64,000 bases of DNA from Curtobacterium poinsettiae (lineage in GTDB: Bacteria > Actinomycetota > Actinomycetes > Actinomycetales > Microbacteriaceae), in the NCBI RefSeq assembly GCF_025677645.1, contig NZ_CP106879.1, positions 3,038,001 to 3,102,000 of the forward strand, in the 5' to 3' direction. Position 1 is the first letter of the stretch. Each line of letters starts with the position of its first letter. Below, piece after piece: positions 16,154 to 27,266 of the stretch. Under the pieces are notes generated by a model. That model was not told where the DNA came from. It searched no databases and worked only from the letters and a program-made list of their open reading frames with translations. The translations under genes and the position numbers were made by a program.

Positions 16154-17370
16154 CGCTCGGCCTCCCTGCCGTCGCCGAGCGCCGGCACGGTGACCGCGCC
16201 GGTGACCGGTCCGTAGGGCACGGTCATCATGACGCTCGTGCCGGAGCCGGGCGACGACCAGATCTGGACGTCACCGCCGACCCGGCCGATGCGCTCACGC
16301 ACCGAACCGCGGAGGCCCATCCGGTCGGCGCCGGTGGCGTCCTCGTCGAACCCGCGGCCGTCGTCGACGACCATGACGGTGCAGGACGCGCTGTCGTCGA
16401 AGACGCTCACCTCGGCGGCGTCGGTCCCCGCGTGCTTCCGCACGTTGGCCAGGCACTGCCCGACGGCCCGGACGACCGCCGACAGCGCGCGCTGGTCCAG
16501 GCGCTCGAGTGCGGAGGGGTCCCCGGAGACCGTGACGTCCAGCCCGAGCGTGCGGTGTTCGTCGACCATGGCGCCGAACGCCTCGGCCGCAGCCCCGGGA
16601 CGCGGACGGGCGATCGGCGTGAGCCACCCCTTGCCGGTGAGCACCGCGACGTCGGCGTCGACCGTCTCGGCGAGGTGGGGGTCCATCGGGCCGTCCGGCG
16701 CGAGGGTGATGGCGCCCAGGTGGTTGAGCACGGTGTCGTGCAGGATCGCGGACGCCTCGGCCTCGACCCCGGCCCGGTAGGCGGACACGTGTTCTTCACG
16801 CGCAGATCGCAGGAGCTCGGGCTGCACCCGTTCGCTGCGCCCCGTGCTGCGGGTGGTGAAGAGCACGAGCGCGACCACGAAGCCAAGCGTGACCCACGCC
16901 AGGATGAGCGGACGGGGCGTCTCTTCGGCCTGCACGATGGCGATCCAGGTCGCGAGTCGTCCGGTCAGGAAGCCCACGAAGGACCACAGCACGACGCGGC
17001 TCGGCACGGCCCCGGCTCCCCCGACCAGGATGAGCGGGATCACGACGAGGGACATCAGGTACGAGGTCACCCACCCGGTCGGTACCTGCTGCTGCACCCC
17101 GACGGCGAACCACCAGGCGCAGACACCGCCGACGACCAGGAACGCGATCGCCGAGACCCGGCTGCCGAACTGCACGTGCACGCCGATCATGGCGAGCATC
17201 GGGACGACCGCCAACACGGTGCCGACGACCTGCACCCCGGGCTCGGACAGGCCGTAGAGCACGAGGGTGATGGCCGCGGCCAACAGGGACCCGACGGCGC
17301 CGGCGTGGAACGCGCGCACGGTCGACCACGCGTTCACTCGCGGTGCGAGGTGCGTGGGGATGCCGAGCAC
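16150..17370 (-). CDS. Membrane sensor histidine kinase
   Basis: 406 residues. Roughly six to eight membrane helices fill residues 15-190, then a linker (EEHVSAYRAGVEAEASAILHD) leading to the ATPase domain with QCLANVRKHAGT (N box), VVDDGRGFDED (G1) and SSPGSGTSVMMTV (G2). The phospho-acceptor is likely the His in ASAILHDTVLNHLG, a HisKA_3-like context. Start is GTG at 17370, eight bases after AGGA. First gene of the operon with the membrane protein, LuxR regulator and tdk. Confidence 0.87.
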   Translation of the reverse strand: MLGIPTHLAPRVNAWSTVRAFHAGAVGSLLAAAITLVLYGLSEPGVQVVGTVLAVVPMLAMIGVHVQFGSRVSAIAFLVVGGVCAWWFAVGVQQQVPTGWVTSYLMSLVVIPLILVGGAGAVPSRVVLWSFVGFLTGRLATWIAIVQAEETPRPLILAWVTLGFVVALVLFTTRSTGRSERVQPELLRSAREEHVSAYRAGVEAEASAILHDTVLNHLGAITLAPDGPMDPHLAETVDADVAVLTGKGWLTPIARPRPGAAAEAFGAMVDEHRTLGLDVTVSGDPSALERLDQRALSAVVRAVGQCLANVRKHAGTDAAEVSVFDDSASCTVMVVDDGRGFDEDATGADRMGLRGSVRERIGRVGGDVQIWSSPGSGTSVMMTVPYGPVTGAVTVPALGDGREAER

Positions 17371-17540
17371 GAGGTGGATCCTTCCGGGTGGCGAGGGCGC
17401 CGTCCACGATCCAACCACCGGAGCAGCGGCCGTGTACCCCGAATCCGGGGCCGTGCGGCGACCCGCACGATGATAGCGGCCCGGACCGGGGGCTTGCTGT
17501 CCCCCGAACGCGGACCGGACACGACCCGGGCAGACGCCCC

Positions 17541-18695
17541 TCAGAACAGCGTCTGTGCCGCCGCCGGCCGGAGCAGCCGCTGGTCGAACCCGGGATCGGC
17601 ACGCTTCAGCGGTGACACCGTCGGCACCGACTGCTCCTGCGGCAGCGCCTGTGGCCCGCCCGGGCCCAGCCCCTGCGGTACACCCGGCTGCGGCGTTCGC
17701 GGTTCGGAGAACCCCATCGACCCCGTCGCCGGGTCCACACGACCCAGCCCCACCCCGTGCGCCGCCAGGATCGGGCGGATGCGCTCCGACAGCCACCGCC
17801 GGTAGTCCTTCGGCGCGTAGGTGTTGTCGAGGTACATCGCGCGGTACCGCTGCACCAGGTCGGGTCGCTCACGGCCGAGCCACTCGAACCACCACGGCTT
17901 GACGCCGGGCCGCAGGTGCAGCGCCGAGTACATGATGCTCGTCGCACCTGCCGCGGTCGCCCGACCGATGGCGTCGTCGAGGTGCGCGCGGGTGTCGGTG
18001 ATGTACGGCAGCACGGGCATCAGGAACACGGCGCAGTCGAGCCCCGCGTCGCGGATGGCCCGCACGGTCGCCAGCCTGGCCGACGTCGTCGGCGTGCCGG
18101 ACTCGACCGACTGTTGCAGCGAGTCGTCGTACACGGCGATCGACATCGCGAGGTCGACCGGCACCACCTTCGCCGCCTCGGCCAGCAGCGGCAGGTCGCG
18201 GCGCAGCAGCGTGCCCTTCGTCAGGATGCTGAACGGGGTGCGCGACTCCGCCAGTGCCTCGATCACGCCGGGCATCAGCCGGTACCGCCCCTCGGCCCGC
18301 TGGTACGGGTCGGTGTTCGTGCCGAGCGCCACCGGGTGACGGTCCCACGAGGGCTTGCCGAGCTCACGACGCAGCACGTCGGCGACGTTCGTCTTCACCA
18401 CGATCTGCTGGTCGAAGTCGGCGCCGCCGTCGAACTCCAGGTACGTGTGGGTCGGGCGGGCGAAGCAGTACACGCAGGCGTGGCTGCACCCGCGGTACGG
18501 GTTGATCGTCCAACCGTACGTCCCCGAGCCGTCCGCGCTCGGCACCCGGTTCAGGGCGCTCTTCGCCAGGACCTCGTGGAAGGTCACCCCGGCGAACTCG
18601 GGCGTCGTCACGCTCCGGACGAACCCGCTGTTCGATTCCATCCCGGGCAGCGCGTCGCTCTGCTCGGCATCGATCGCCTGTCCACTCCACCGCAT
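17541..18695 (-). CDS. Rv2578c-family radical SAM protein
   Basis: 384 residues. The radical-SAM cluster motif is CSHACVYC, followed by FARPTHTY, and the N-terminus reads MRWSGQAIDAEQ as in the Rv2578c family (distantly spore photoproduct lyase-like). A central TKGTLLRRDLPLL strand and SIAVYDDSL fit the TIM-barrel core. The C-terminal 60 residues are Pro/Gln/Gly-rich. ATG at 18695 was chosen by the N-terminal match. A LexA-type palindrome sits eight bases upstream, suggesting DNA-damage control, as reported for Rv2578c. Precise reaction unknown. Confidence 0.9.
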   Translation of the reverse strand: MRWSGQAIDAEQSDALPGMESNSGFVRSVTTPEFAGVTFHEVLAKSALNRVPSADGSGTYGWTINPYRGCSHACVYCFARPTHTYLEFDGGADFDQQIVVKTNVADVLRRELGKPSWDRHPVALGTNTDPYQRAEGRYRLMPGVIEALAESRTPFSILTKGTLLRRDLPLLAEAAKVVPVDLAMSIAVYDDSLQQSVESGTPTTSARLATVRAIRDAGLDCAVFLMPVLPYITDTRAHLDDAIGRATAAGATSIMYSALHLRPGVKPWWFEWLGRERPDLVQRYRAMYLDNTYAPKDYRRWLSERIRPILAAHGVGLGRVDPATGSMGFSEPRTPQPGVPQGLGPGGPQALPQEQSVPTVSPLKRADPGFDQRLLRPAAAQTLF

Positions 18696-18702
18696 GCCGT
18701 CA

Positions 18703-18720
18703 TTCGAACACACGTTCGAA
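18703..18720 (-). promoter_or_regulatory. LexA (SOS) box of the radical SAM gene
   Basis: TTCGAAC-ACAC-GTTCGAA is a perfect 18-bp palindrome containing the actinobacterial SOS consensus TCGAAC-N4-GTTCGA. It lies eight bases before the start codon, a position that would block transcription when LexA is bound. Confidence 0.88.
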
Positions 18721-18742
18721 CGGACCGCAAGCCGGGCGTCGC

Positions 18743-20230
18743 CTAGTGGTGGAGCCCGAGGACCTTCGCGGTGCGCTCGAGCGTGGCGTCCGCCAGCTCC
18801 GGGTCGTCGCCGAGGTCCTTCCCGTAGGTCGGCACCATCGCACGGACGTCGTCCTGCCAGCCGTCCCACCGGTCCGGGAAGCACCGGCGCAGCATCGTCA
18901 GCATGATCGGCACGGCCGTCGAGGCACCCGGGGACGCCCCGAGCAGGCCGGCGATCGAGCCGTCGGCGGCGGTGATGACCTCGGTGCCGAACTGCAGCAC
19001 ACCACCCTTGTCCTTGTCGGGCTTGATCACCTGGACGCGCTGCCCCGCGGTGATCCGGTGCCAGTGCTCGGGTTCGGCGCTCGGCATGAAGTCGCGGAGC
19101 GCCTCGAACTTGGTGCGCTTCGATGCGAGGAGCTGGCCGACCAGGTAGCGGACCAGGTCGAAGTTCGAGAACGCGACGCTCAGCATCGGGCGGAGGTTGT
19201 GCGGCCGGATCGAGCGGAACAGGTCGAGGACCGAACCCTGCTTCAGGAACTTCGGGCTGAACCCGGCGTACGGCCCGAACATCAGCGACGAACCACCGTC
19301 GACGATGCGGGTGTCGAGGTGCGGCACCGACATCGGCGGGGCACCGACGCTGGCTTTGCCGTAGACCTTGGCGGAGTGCTTCTGCACGACCTCGGGATCG
19401 TCGGTGCGCAGGAACTCGCCCGACACCGGGAAGCCGCCGTAGCCGCGGATCTCCGGGATGCCGGACTTCTGCAGCAGGTGCAGGGCCCCACCACCGGCGC
19501 CGACGAAGACGAACTTCGCGGCGATGCGCTGCGTCGACCGGCCGATCTCGTTGCGGACGTTCAGCACCCAGCCCTCGGACACCTTCGACCGGGTCAGGTT
19601 GGTGACCTGGTGCGAGGGCTCGAACTCGACACCGTCGATCTCGAGCTGGTCGAAGAGCTGGCGGGTGAGCGACCCGAAGTCGACGTCCGAGCCGGCCGCC
19701 GAGTAGGTCGCCGCGATCGGCTGGTCCTTCCTGCGACCCGGGATGAGCGCCGGCGCCCACCGCCGGATCTGCGCCGGGTCGTCCGAGAACTCGATGCCCG
19801 CGAAGAGCGGGTGGTCACGCATCGCCTCGTACCGGGCGCGCATGTAGGCGACGTTGGCCTCGCCCCACACGAAGGAGATGTGCGGGGTGGGGTTGATGAA
19901 GTTCGTGGGCTCCGGCAGCACGCCGGTCTCGACCAGGTGCGCCCAGAACTGCCGCGAGACCTGGAACTGCTCGTTGACCGTGACGGCCTTCGCGATGTCG
20001 ACGCGGCCGTCCGGCAGTTCCGGCGTGTAGTTCAGCTCGCACAGTGCCGAGTGCCCGGTACCCGCGTTGTTCCACGGGTTCGAGGACTCCTGCGCCACCG
20101 TGCCGAGCCGCTCGTACACGCGGATCTTCCAGCTGGGCTCGAGCCGGTGGATGATGGCCCCGAGCGTGGCACTCATGATGCCTCCGCCGATCAGGACGAC
20201 GTCGATGGGGTCCACATGCTGCTCTGCCAC
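18743..20230 (-). CDS. mqo: Malate:quinone oxidoreductase
   Basis: 495 residues, FAD-dependent peripheral membrane enzyme oxidising malate to oxaloacetate with quinone as acceptor. The dinucleotide-binding motif VVLIGGGIMSATLG is near residue 12; family blocks include NAGTGHSALCELNYTP, SFVWGEANVAYM, FVGAGGGALHLLQ and GFPVSGEFLR. Length is typical. GTG start lies six bases after TAGGAT (20242-20237), implying a leaderless transcript. Stands alone between a LexA-controlled gene and a long hairpin. Confidence 0.96.
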   Translation of the reverse strand: MAEQHVDPIDVVLIGGGIMSATLGAIIHRLEPSWKIRVYERLGTVAQESSNPWNNAGTGHSALCELNYTPELPDGRVDIAKAVTVNEQFQVSRQFWAHLVETGVLPEPTNFINPTPHISFVWGEANVAYMRARYEAMRDHPLFAGIEFSDDPAQIRRWAPALIPGRRKDQPIAATYSAAGSDVDFGSLTRQLFDQLEIDGVEFEPSHQVTNLTRSKVSEGWVLNVRNEIGRSTQRIAAKFVFVGAGGGALHLLQKSGIPEIRGYGGFPVSGEFLRTDDPEVVQKHSAKVYGKASVGAPPMSVPHLDTRIVDGGSSLMFGPYAGFSPKFLKQGSVLDLFRSIRPHNLRPMLSVAFSNFDLVRYLVGQLLASKRTKFEALRDFMPSAEPEHWHRITAGQRVQVIKPDKDKGGVLQFGTEVITAADGSIAGLLGASPGASTAVPIMLTMLRRCFPDRWDGWQDDVRAMVPTYGKDLGDDPELADATLERTAKVLGLHH

Positions 20231-20236
20231 CCGTCG

Positions 20237-20242
20237 ATCCTA
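20237..20242 (-). promoter_or_regulatory. -10 element of mqo (leaderless)
   Basis: TAGGAT on the minus strand with a six-base spacer to the GTG start; no ribosome site precedes the start. Confidence 0.6.
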
Positions 20243-20256
20243 CCGGCGGCGTCCGA

Positions 20257-20308
20257 CAGACGGACAGGAGGCCCGTGGCGGTGTCGCCACGGGCCTCCTG
20301 TCCGTCTG
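20257..20308. terminator. Perfect 24-bp hairpin between asd and mqo (member of a repeated family)
   Basis: Arms 20257-20280 and 20285-20308 are perfectly complementary over 24 bases with a four-base loop. It follows the asd stop by 18 bases, so it can terminate lysC-asd, and lies 15 bases upstream of the mqo -10. The arms share CAGACGGAC and GGAGGCCCGTGGCG with the hairpin at 13518-13569. Confidence 0.85.
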
Positions 20309-20326
20309 CTGGTCGCGCTCGGCGCG

Positions 20327-22688
<2,362 letters not shown>

Positions 22689-22764
22689 TGGACGGTACTC
22701 CCGGAGACGGCGACACCGCGAGGTCACGCGGTCTCACAATGGTAGTCGGTGTTTCGGGGATGTT

Positions 22765-22786
22765 GCGTGCGAGCGGGCCCGCACGC
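22765..22786 (-). terminator. Hairpin after recR
   Basis: GCGTGCG / CGCACGC stem with an eight-base loop, about 20 bases beyond the recR stop. Probably ends the dnaX-recR transcript before lysC. No long T run follows. Confidence 0.55.
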
Positions 22787-22804
22787 AAGGATCCTGCGTG
22801 GCGG

Positions 22805-23404
22805 TCAGCCGCCGACGACGCGGCGCCCCTCGAAGGCACGACCGAGCGTGACCTCGTCGGCGTACTCCAGGTCGCCGCCGACCGGCAGCCCCGACGCGAG
22901 CCGGGTGGTGCGGATCCCCATCGGGACGAGCAGCCTGCTCAAGTAGGTCGCCGTCGCCTCGCCCTCGAGGTTCGGGTCGGTCGCGATGATGACCTCGGCC
23001 ACGGTGCCGTCGGCCAGACGCGTCATGAGCTGCTGGATGCGCAGGTCGTCCGGTCCGATGCCGTCGATCGGGCTGATCGCCCCGCCGAGCACGTGGTACA
23101 GCCCGCGGAACTCGCGGGTGCGCTCGATCGCCGCGACGTCCTTCGCCTCTTCCACCACGCAGATCGTGGCCGGCGAGCGGCGCGGGTCGCGGCAGATGCT
23201 GCACTGGACGTTCTCGGTGACGTTGCCGCAGATCTCGCAGAAGCGGACGCGCTCCTTGACGTCGGCGAGCAGCTCGGACAGCCGGCTCGGGTCGAACGAC
23301 TCGGTCTGCAGGATGTGGAAGGCGATGCGCTGCGCCGACTTCGGGCCGATGCCGGGCAGGCGACCGAACTCGTCGATGAGGTCCTGGACGATCCCGTCGT
23401 ACAT
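22805..23404 (-). CDS. recR: Recombination protein RecR
   Basis: 199 residues, gap-repair factor acting with RecF/RecO. The N-terminal helix-hairpin-helix reads [19 protein letters not shown], the zinc finger has CEIC and CSIC, and the Toprim domain contains [13 protein letters not shown] and [12 protein letters not shown]. The ATG overlaps the last base of the dnaX TGA stop, the usual dnaX-recR coupling. Confidence 0.97.
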   Translation of the reverse strand: MYDGIVQDLIDEFGRLPGIGPKSAQRIAFHILQTESFDPSRLSELLADVKERVRFCEICGNVTENVQCSICRDPRRSPATICVVEEAKDVAAIERTREFRGLYHVLGGAISPIDGIGPDDLRIQQLMTRLADGTVAEVIIATDPNLEGEATATYLSRLLVPMGIRTTRLASGLPVGGDLEYADEVTLGRAFEGRRVVGG

Positions 23405-26155
23405 CAGGCACCGTCCTGGTGGAGCGCGGTCTCCTCGATGAACTGGGCGTTGAGGATCTCACGCACGACGGCCTCCCCGTACCGGCCGGCGACCGGGGCG
23501 CGTCGCGCGGGCGGCGCGGTGCGCGCGGGAGCGGCGGCCGGCTGTGCCGCGCGCTGCGGGGCGGCCTGCTGCGTCTGGCCCGCCGACGCCGCGGCTGCGG
23601 GCGCTGCGGATGCTGCGGGCGCTGGGCCTCGTCCGATCCCCGGGTCGGGGAACGGGGCGCCGTCGTCGTACGGTTCGTCGTCGAGCGGGTAGTCGTCGAC
23701 CGGCACACCCGGGACGACGGGTCCGCCGGGAGGCGCGGCTGCCGCTCCGGGAGCCGCCTGCGGACCCGGGGTGGTCGGCTGGTCGGGCTGCCCGGCCGTG
23801 ACACCGGCCGGTCGCGCGGGCGCGGCCGACGGTGCCGGCTCGGTCGGCTGGGGCGCGCTCGTCTCGGCCGGGGCGACCGGCGCGGACGCCGGCACGGTGC
23901 CGAAGGGTGCTGCCCAGCTGGGCTCGACGGACTCCGGGACGGCGTCGGCGGTGGGGTCGCTGGCGGGGATGGTCGCGACCGCCCAGTCCGTCACCGGCGC
24001 ACCGGAGGGAGCGGGGGTCGACTCAGTCGGTGCCTGGCTGCGCTGCGGCGCGGACGCGGTCGGCGTTGCCTTCGGCGCCGGCGCGGACTTCGGTGCCGGC
24101 GCCGCCGTCGGCGCGGGAGCTGTCGTCGACTCGGGCGTTGCCGACGCGGCCTGCGACTCCGTGGCAGGGGCGGCCGTCGGCGTGGGAGCGGCAGCGGCCC
24201 TGCGTGGCGGGGGCCGGACGCTGGGCCGGTGCGGCCTGCTGTGCCGGAGCCTGCTGCTGGGGACGCTGCTGCTGTCCGGGACCGCGGGCGACGAACTTCA
24301 CCCGGAGCCCGAGGACGTCCACGATGGCAGCGCGCAGCAGTTCGCTGACGCTGGCCGACGGGTCGGACATCTCCTTGAACGAGGCGACGTCCTGCTGGCT
24401 CGGGAACGTCAGCGTCAGCACGTCGTCACGCAGCGCGGTGACCTGCGCCGTGACGACCACCGACCACGCCGAACGCTTGGCGTGCTGCACGTGCTCGACG
24501 ATCTGCGGCCAGGAGTCGCGCATCTGCTGGAAGCCGACCGCACCGACGGTCCGGACGGCGGGCTCGTCACCGATCGTCGTGCCCTGGCCGGTGGACGACG
24601 GGCTGACCGGCTCGGCCGCGGGCTTCGCGGGCTCCGGCTTGGACGGCTCTGACTTCGCGGGCTCTGACTTCGCGGGCTCTGACTTCGCGGGCTCTGACTT
24701 CGCGGGCTCGGTCGAGGTCGGCGCAGGCGCCCCGGGAGTACTCGGAGCGACCGCTGCCCACGACGCTGCGGCGTCGCGAGCCACGGCGCCGGAGTCGGCC
24801 TGCGGCGCGGCGGGCTGCTCGACGGGACGCTGGGCCGTCGTACGAGCCGCTGCAGGAGCGGGCGTCGGGGCGAGGGAGGGAGCAGGCGCTGCGGGTGCCG
24901 CGGCTGCCGGCTGCTCACGACGCGGTGCAGCGGCGACGGCGGGAGCGGGAGCGGACTGCTCGCCGACGCCGGCGTCGTGCCCACCGGCGTCGCCCACCCC
25001 GACACGACGTTCCAGCCGCTCCACGCGGGCGAGGGCTCCGCGCTGGGTGTCGTCGGCCTCGGGCACGAGCATCCGGGCCGTCATGAGTTCGAGGTGCAAC
25101 CGGGGCGAGGTCGCGCCGGTCATCTCGGTGAGGGCCCGGTTCGCGATGTCGGCTGAGCGGGAGAGCCCGGTCGCACCGAAGACCCCGGCCTGGCGGCTCA
25201 TGGTGTCGAGTTCTTCCGGTGAGACCCCGCGCAGGACGGCGGCGGCGCTCTCGTTCGTCGCCGCGACGACGATCAGGTCGCGCAGGCGCTCGAGCAGGTC
25301 CTCGACGAAGCGCCGGGGGTCCTGTCCGGTCTGGACGACCCGGTCGATCGCAGCGAACGCGGACGCCGGGTCGGCGACGGCCAGGGCGTCGACGACGTCG
25401 TCGAGCAGGGCGGCGTCGGTGTAGCCGAGCAGGGCCACGGCACGCTCGTAGGCGATCGCACCGTCTTCACTGCCGGCCATGAGCTGGTCGAGCAGCGACA
25501 GGGTGTCGCGGACGGACCCACCGCCGGCGCGCACCACCAGGGGCAGGACGCCGGGGGCCACCGACACGGACTCCTGCGTGCAGAGCTGCTCGACGTACTC
25601 GAGCATCGCCGCGGGCGGGACGAGCCGGAACGGGTAGTGGTGGGTGCGCGACCGGATGGTGCCGATGACCTTCTCGGGCTCGGTCGTCGCGAAGATGAAC
25701 TTGACGTGCTCCGGCGGTTCCTCGACCAGCTTGAGCAGCGCGTTGAAGCCCTGCGGCGTCACCATGTGCGCTTCGTCGAGGATGAAGATCTTGTAGCGGT
25801 CGCGAGCCGGCGCGAACACGGCCCGGTCGCGCAGGTCACGCGCGTCGTCGACACCGTTGTGGCTCGCGGCGTCGATCTCGATGACGTCGAGTGAACCGCT
25901 GCCGTCGCGGGCGAGTTCCACGCAGCTCGGGCAGACGCCGCACGGGGTGTCGGTCGGGCCCTCGGCGCAGTTCAGGCAGCGCGCGAGGATGCGGGCCGAG
26001 GTCGTCTTGCCGCAGCCACGGGGCCCGCTGAACAGGTAGGCATGGTTGACGCGGTTCGTGCGGAGCGCCGTGCGGAGCGGGTCGGTGACCTGCGACTGCC
26101 CGATCAGCTCGGCGAAGTTCTCGGGCCGGTAACGGCGATACAGGGCGGTGACCAC
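23404..26155 (-). CDS. dnaX: DNA polymerase III gamma/tau subunit, with a frameshift in the C-terminal region
   Basis: Clamp-loader ATPase. From GTG 26155: [14 protein letters not shown], Walker [16 protein letters not shown], four zinc cysteines (CLNC, CGVCPSC), [10 protein letters not shown] and the sensor region. A Pro/Ala/Lys-rich linker follows. Near 24198-24200 the reading frame shifts: one frame runs into an Arg/Cys/His-rich tail stopping at 24023, while the Ala/Pro-rich tail and the conserved end [17 protein letters not shown] are in the next frame, ending at 23404. Removing one G from a GGG run restores a protein of ~916 residues. TACCCT is six bases before the start. Could be an error, a lesion or recoding. 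Confidence 0.9.
24645..24708 (-). repeat. 15-bp in-frame tandem repeat within dnaX
   Basis: A 15-base unit (plus strand GCTCTGACTTCGCGG) is repeated four times, encoding EPAKS repeats in the flexible linker of the tau-like region, followed by degenerate EPSKP and EPAKP units. Length polymorphism between strains would be expected. Confidence 0.85.
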
Positions 26156-26256
26156 GCGACAAGGGTAGCCGTCACGACCGACAAGCCGCGTGCCCCTCCA
26201 CAGCTCCGGTCAGCGCACGTGCGCAGCCCCGGTTCCCCCTCCCCGGAAACGAAGAA

Positions 26257-26347
26257 GACTCCTCACGCACCCGCCAGAGCCTGGTTACCCTTGCTGCGTT
26301 TCCGCCCTGGGGGAGTTGGCCTGGATGGCGTCACGTGAGGAGCCGCC
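26257..26347 (-). ncRNA. ffs: Signal recognition particle RNA (4.5S-like, small bacterial type)
   Basis: Read on the minus strand, the conserved apical core CCAGGGCGGAAACGCAGCAA matches the SRP RNA tetraloop domain, and the ends GGCTCCTCACG and CGTGAGGAGTC close the long hairpin. Length is about 91 nt; exact ends are estimated from pairing. Location just upstream of dnaX is common in actinobacteria. Confidence 0.92.
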
Positions 26348-26384
26348 GAGAAGTCTACCGGACGCGACGGGCAGACTCGAACAC

Positions 26385-27059
26385 ATGAAGATCGCCATCG
26401 CCGGAGGACACGGCCAGATCGCCCTGCTCCTCGCCCGCCAGATCACCGACGCCGGCCACGACGCCGTCGCGATCGTCCGCAACCCCGCGCACGTGGCCGA
26501 CGTCGAGCAACAGGGGGCGCGTGCGATCGTCGCCGACCTGGAGCAGCTCGGCGACGACGACCTGGCGCTCCGCCTGCGCGGTGTCGATGCCGTGGTGTTC
26601 GCCGCCGGTGCCGGGCCGAACAGCGGCGCCGAGCGGAAGCTCACCGTCGACCGTGACGGTGCCATCCTGCTCGCCGACGCCGCCGAGCGTGCCGGCATCG
26701 AGCGCTACGTGATGATCTCCGCGATGGCGGCCGACACCTACGACCCCGAGCTCGCCGTCGTGCCCGCGCAGGACGACGCCGCGGTGTTCCAGGTCTACCT
26801 GCGGGCGAAGGCCGAGGCGGACGCGAACCTGCGGGCCCGACGCCTCCGCTGGACGATCGTGCGTCCCGGCGGCCTGCTCGACACGCCGCCGCAGGGCACC
26901 GTCGACGTCGGTCGGACGGTACCGCGCGGCTCGATCCCCCGCGCGGACGTCGCGACCGTGGTCCTGCACGCCCTGCTCGACGACGCGGCTGTCGGCGTGC
27001 AGTTCGAGGTCACCAGCGGCGACACCCCGATCCCGGCGGCGCTGGACGCACTCACCTGA
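26385..27059 (+). CDS. NAD(P)-binding SDR-like protein (YwnB/HSCARG type)
   Basis: 224 residues, atypical short-chain dehydrogenase fold. The N-terminal MKIAIAGGHGQIALLLARQ is a GxxGxxG nucleotide-binding motif; VDAVVFAAGAGP and YVMISAMAAD follow, and the C-terminus has WTIVRPGGLLD. The catalytic Tyr-x3-Lys appears as YLRAK. Usually such proteins are NADPH sensors or isoflavone-reductase-like enzymes; substrate unknown. ATG at 26385 is the first plausible start downstream of the SRP RNA on the opposite strand. Confidence 0.88.
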   Translation: MKIAIAGGHGQIALLLARQITDAGHDAVAIVRNPAHVADVEQQGARAIVADLEQLGDDDLALRLRGVDAVVFAAGAGPNSGAERKLTVDRDGAILLADAAERAGIERYVMISAMAADTYDPELAVVPAQDDAAVFQVYLRAKAEADANLRARRLRWTIVRPGGLLDTPPQGTVDVGRTVPRGSIPRADVATVVLHALLDDAAVGVQFEVTSGDTPIPAALDALT

Positions 27060-27266
27060 GCGGTCGGTGGAGCCCGCACCGTGCGAGTCCCTCGCCGAAG
27101 GTGCTGGGCCGCGCACCGTGCCACCCGCTCACCCGGTGCGGACTTCCGCGCCCCGTGCCGCGCTGCAAGCGCGCACCCAGCCGCCAGCCCCGCACCGACC
27201 CACGAACACCGCACCGTGCGCCGCTCCGCCGTGCCGCCGCGCCGCAAGGCGGCTCGGCGTCACGCG
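27060..27266. other. Intergenic region between convergent genes, with a weak hairpin
   Basis: About 207 bases. GCCGCC/GGCGGC arms at 27235-27253 could form a hairpin beyond the ackA stop. The motif GCACCGTGC recurs three times (near 27078, 27113, 27204) without an obvious role. No gene is apparent. Confidence 0.4.

Noticed and set aside
24023..24200. Alternative dnaX tail read in the first frame (about 58 residues)
   Set aside because: Its Arg/Cys/His-rich content is unlike the Ala/Pro-rich linker, whereas the other frame continues smoothly to a conserved C-terminus.
24645..24708. 15-bp repeats as a possible CRISPR-like array
   Set aside because: There are no spacers; the repeats are contiguous, in frame and encode a protein linker.
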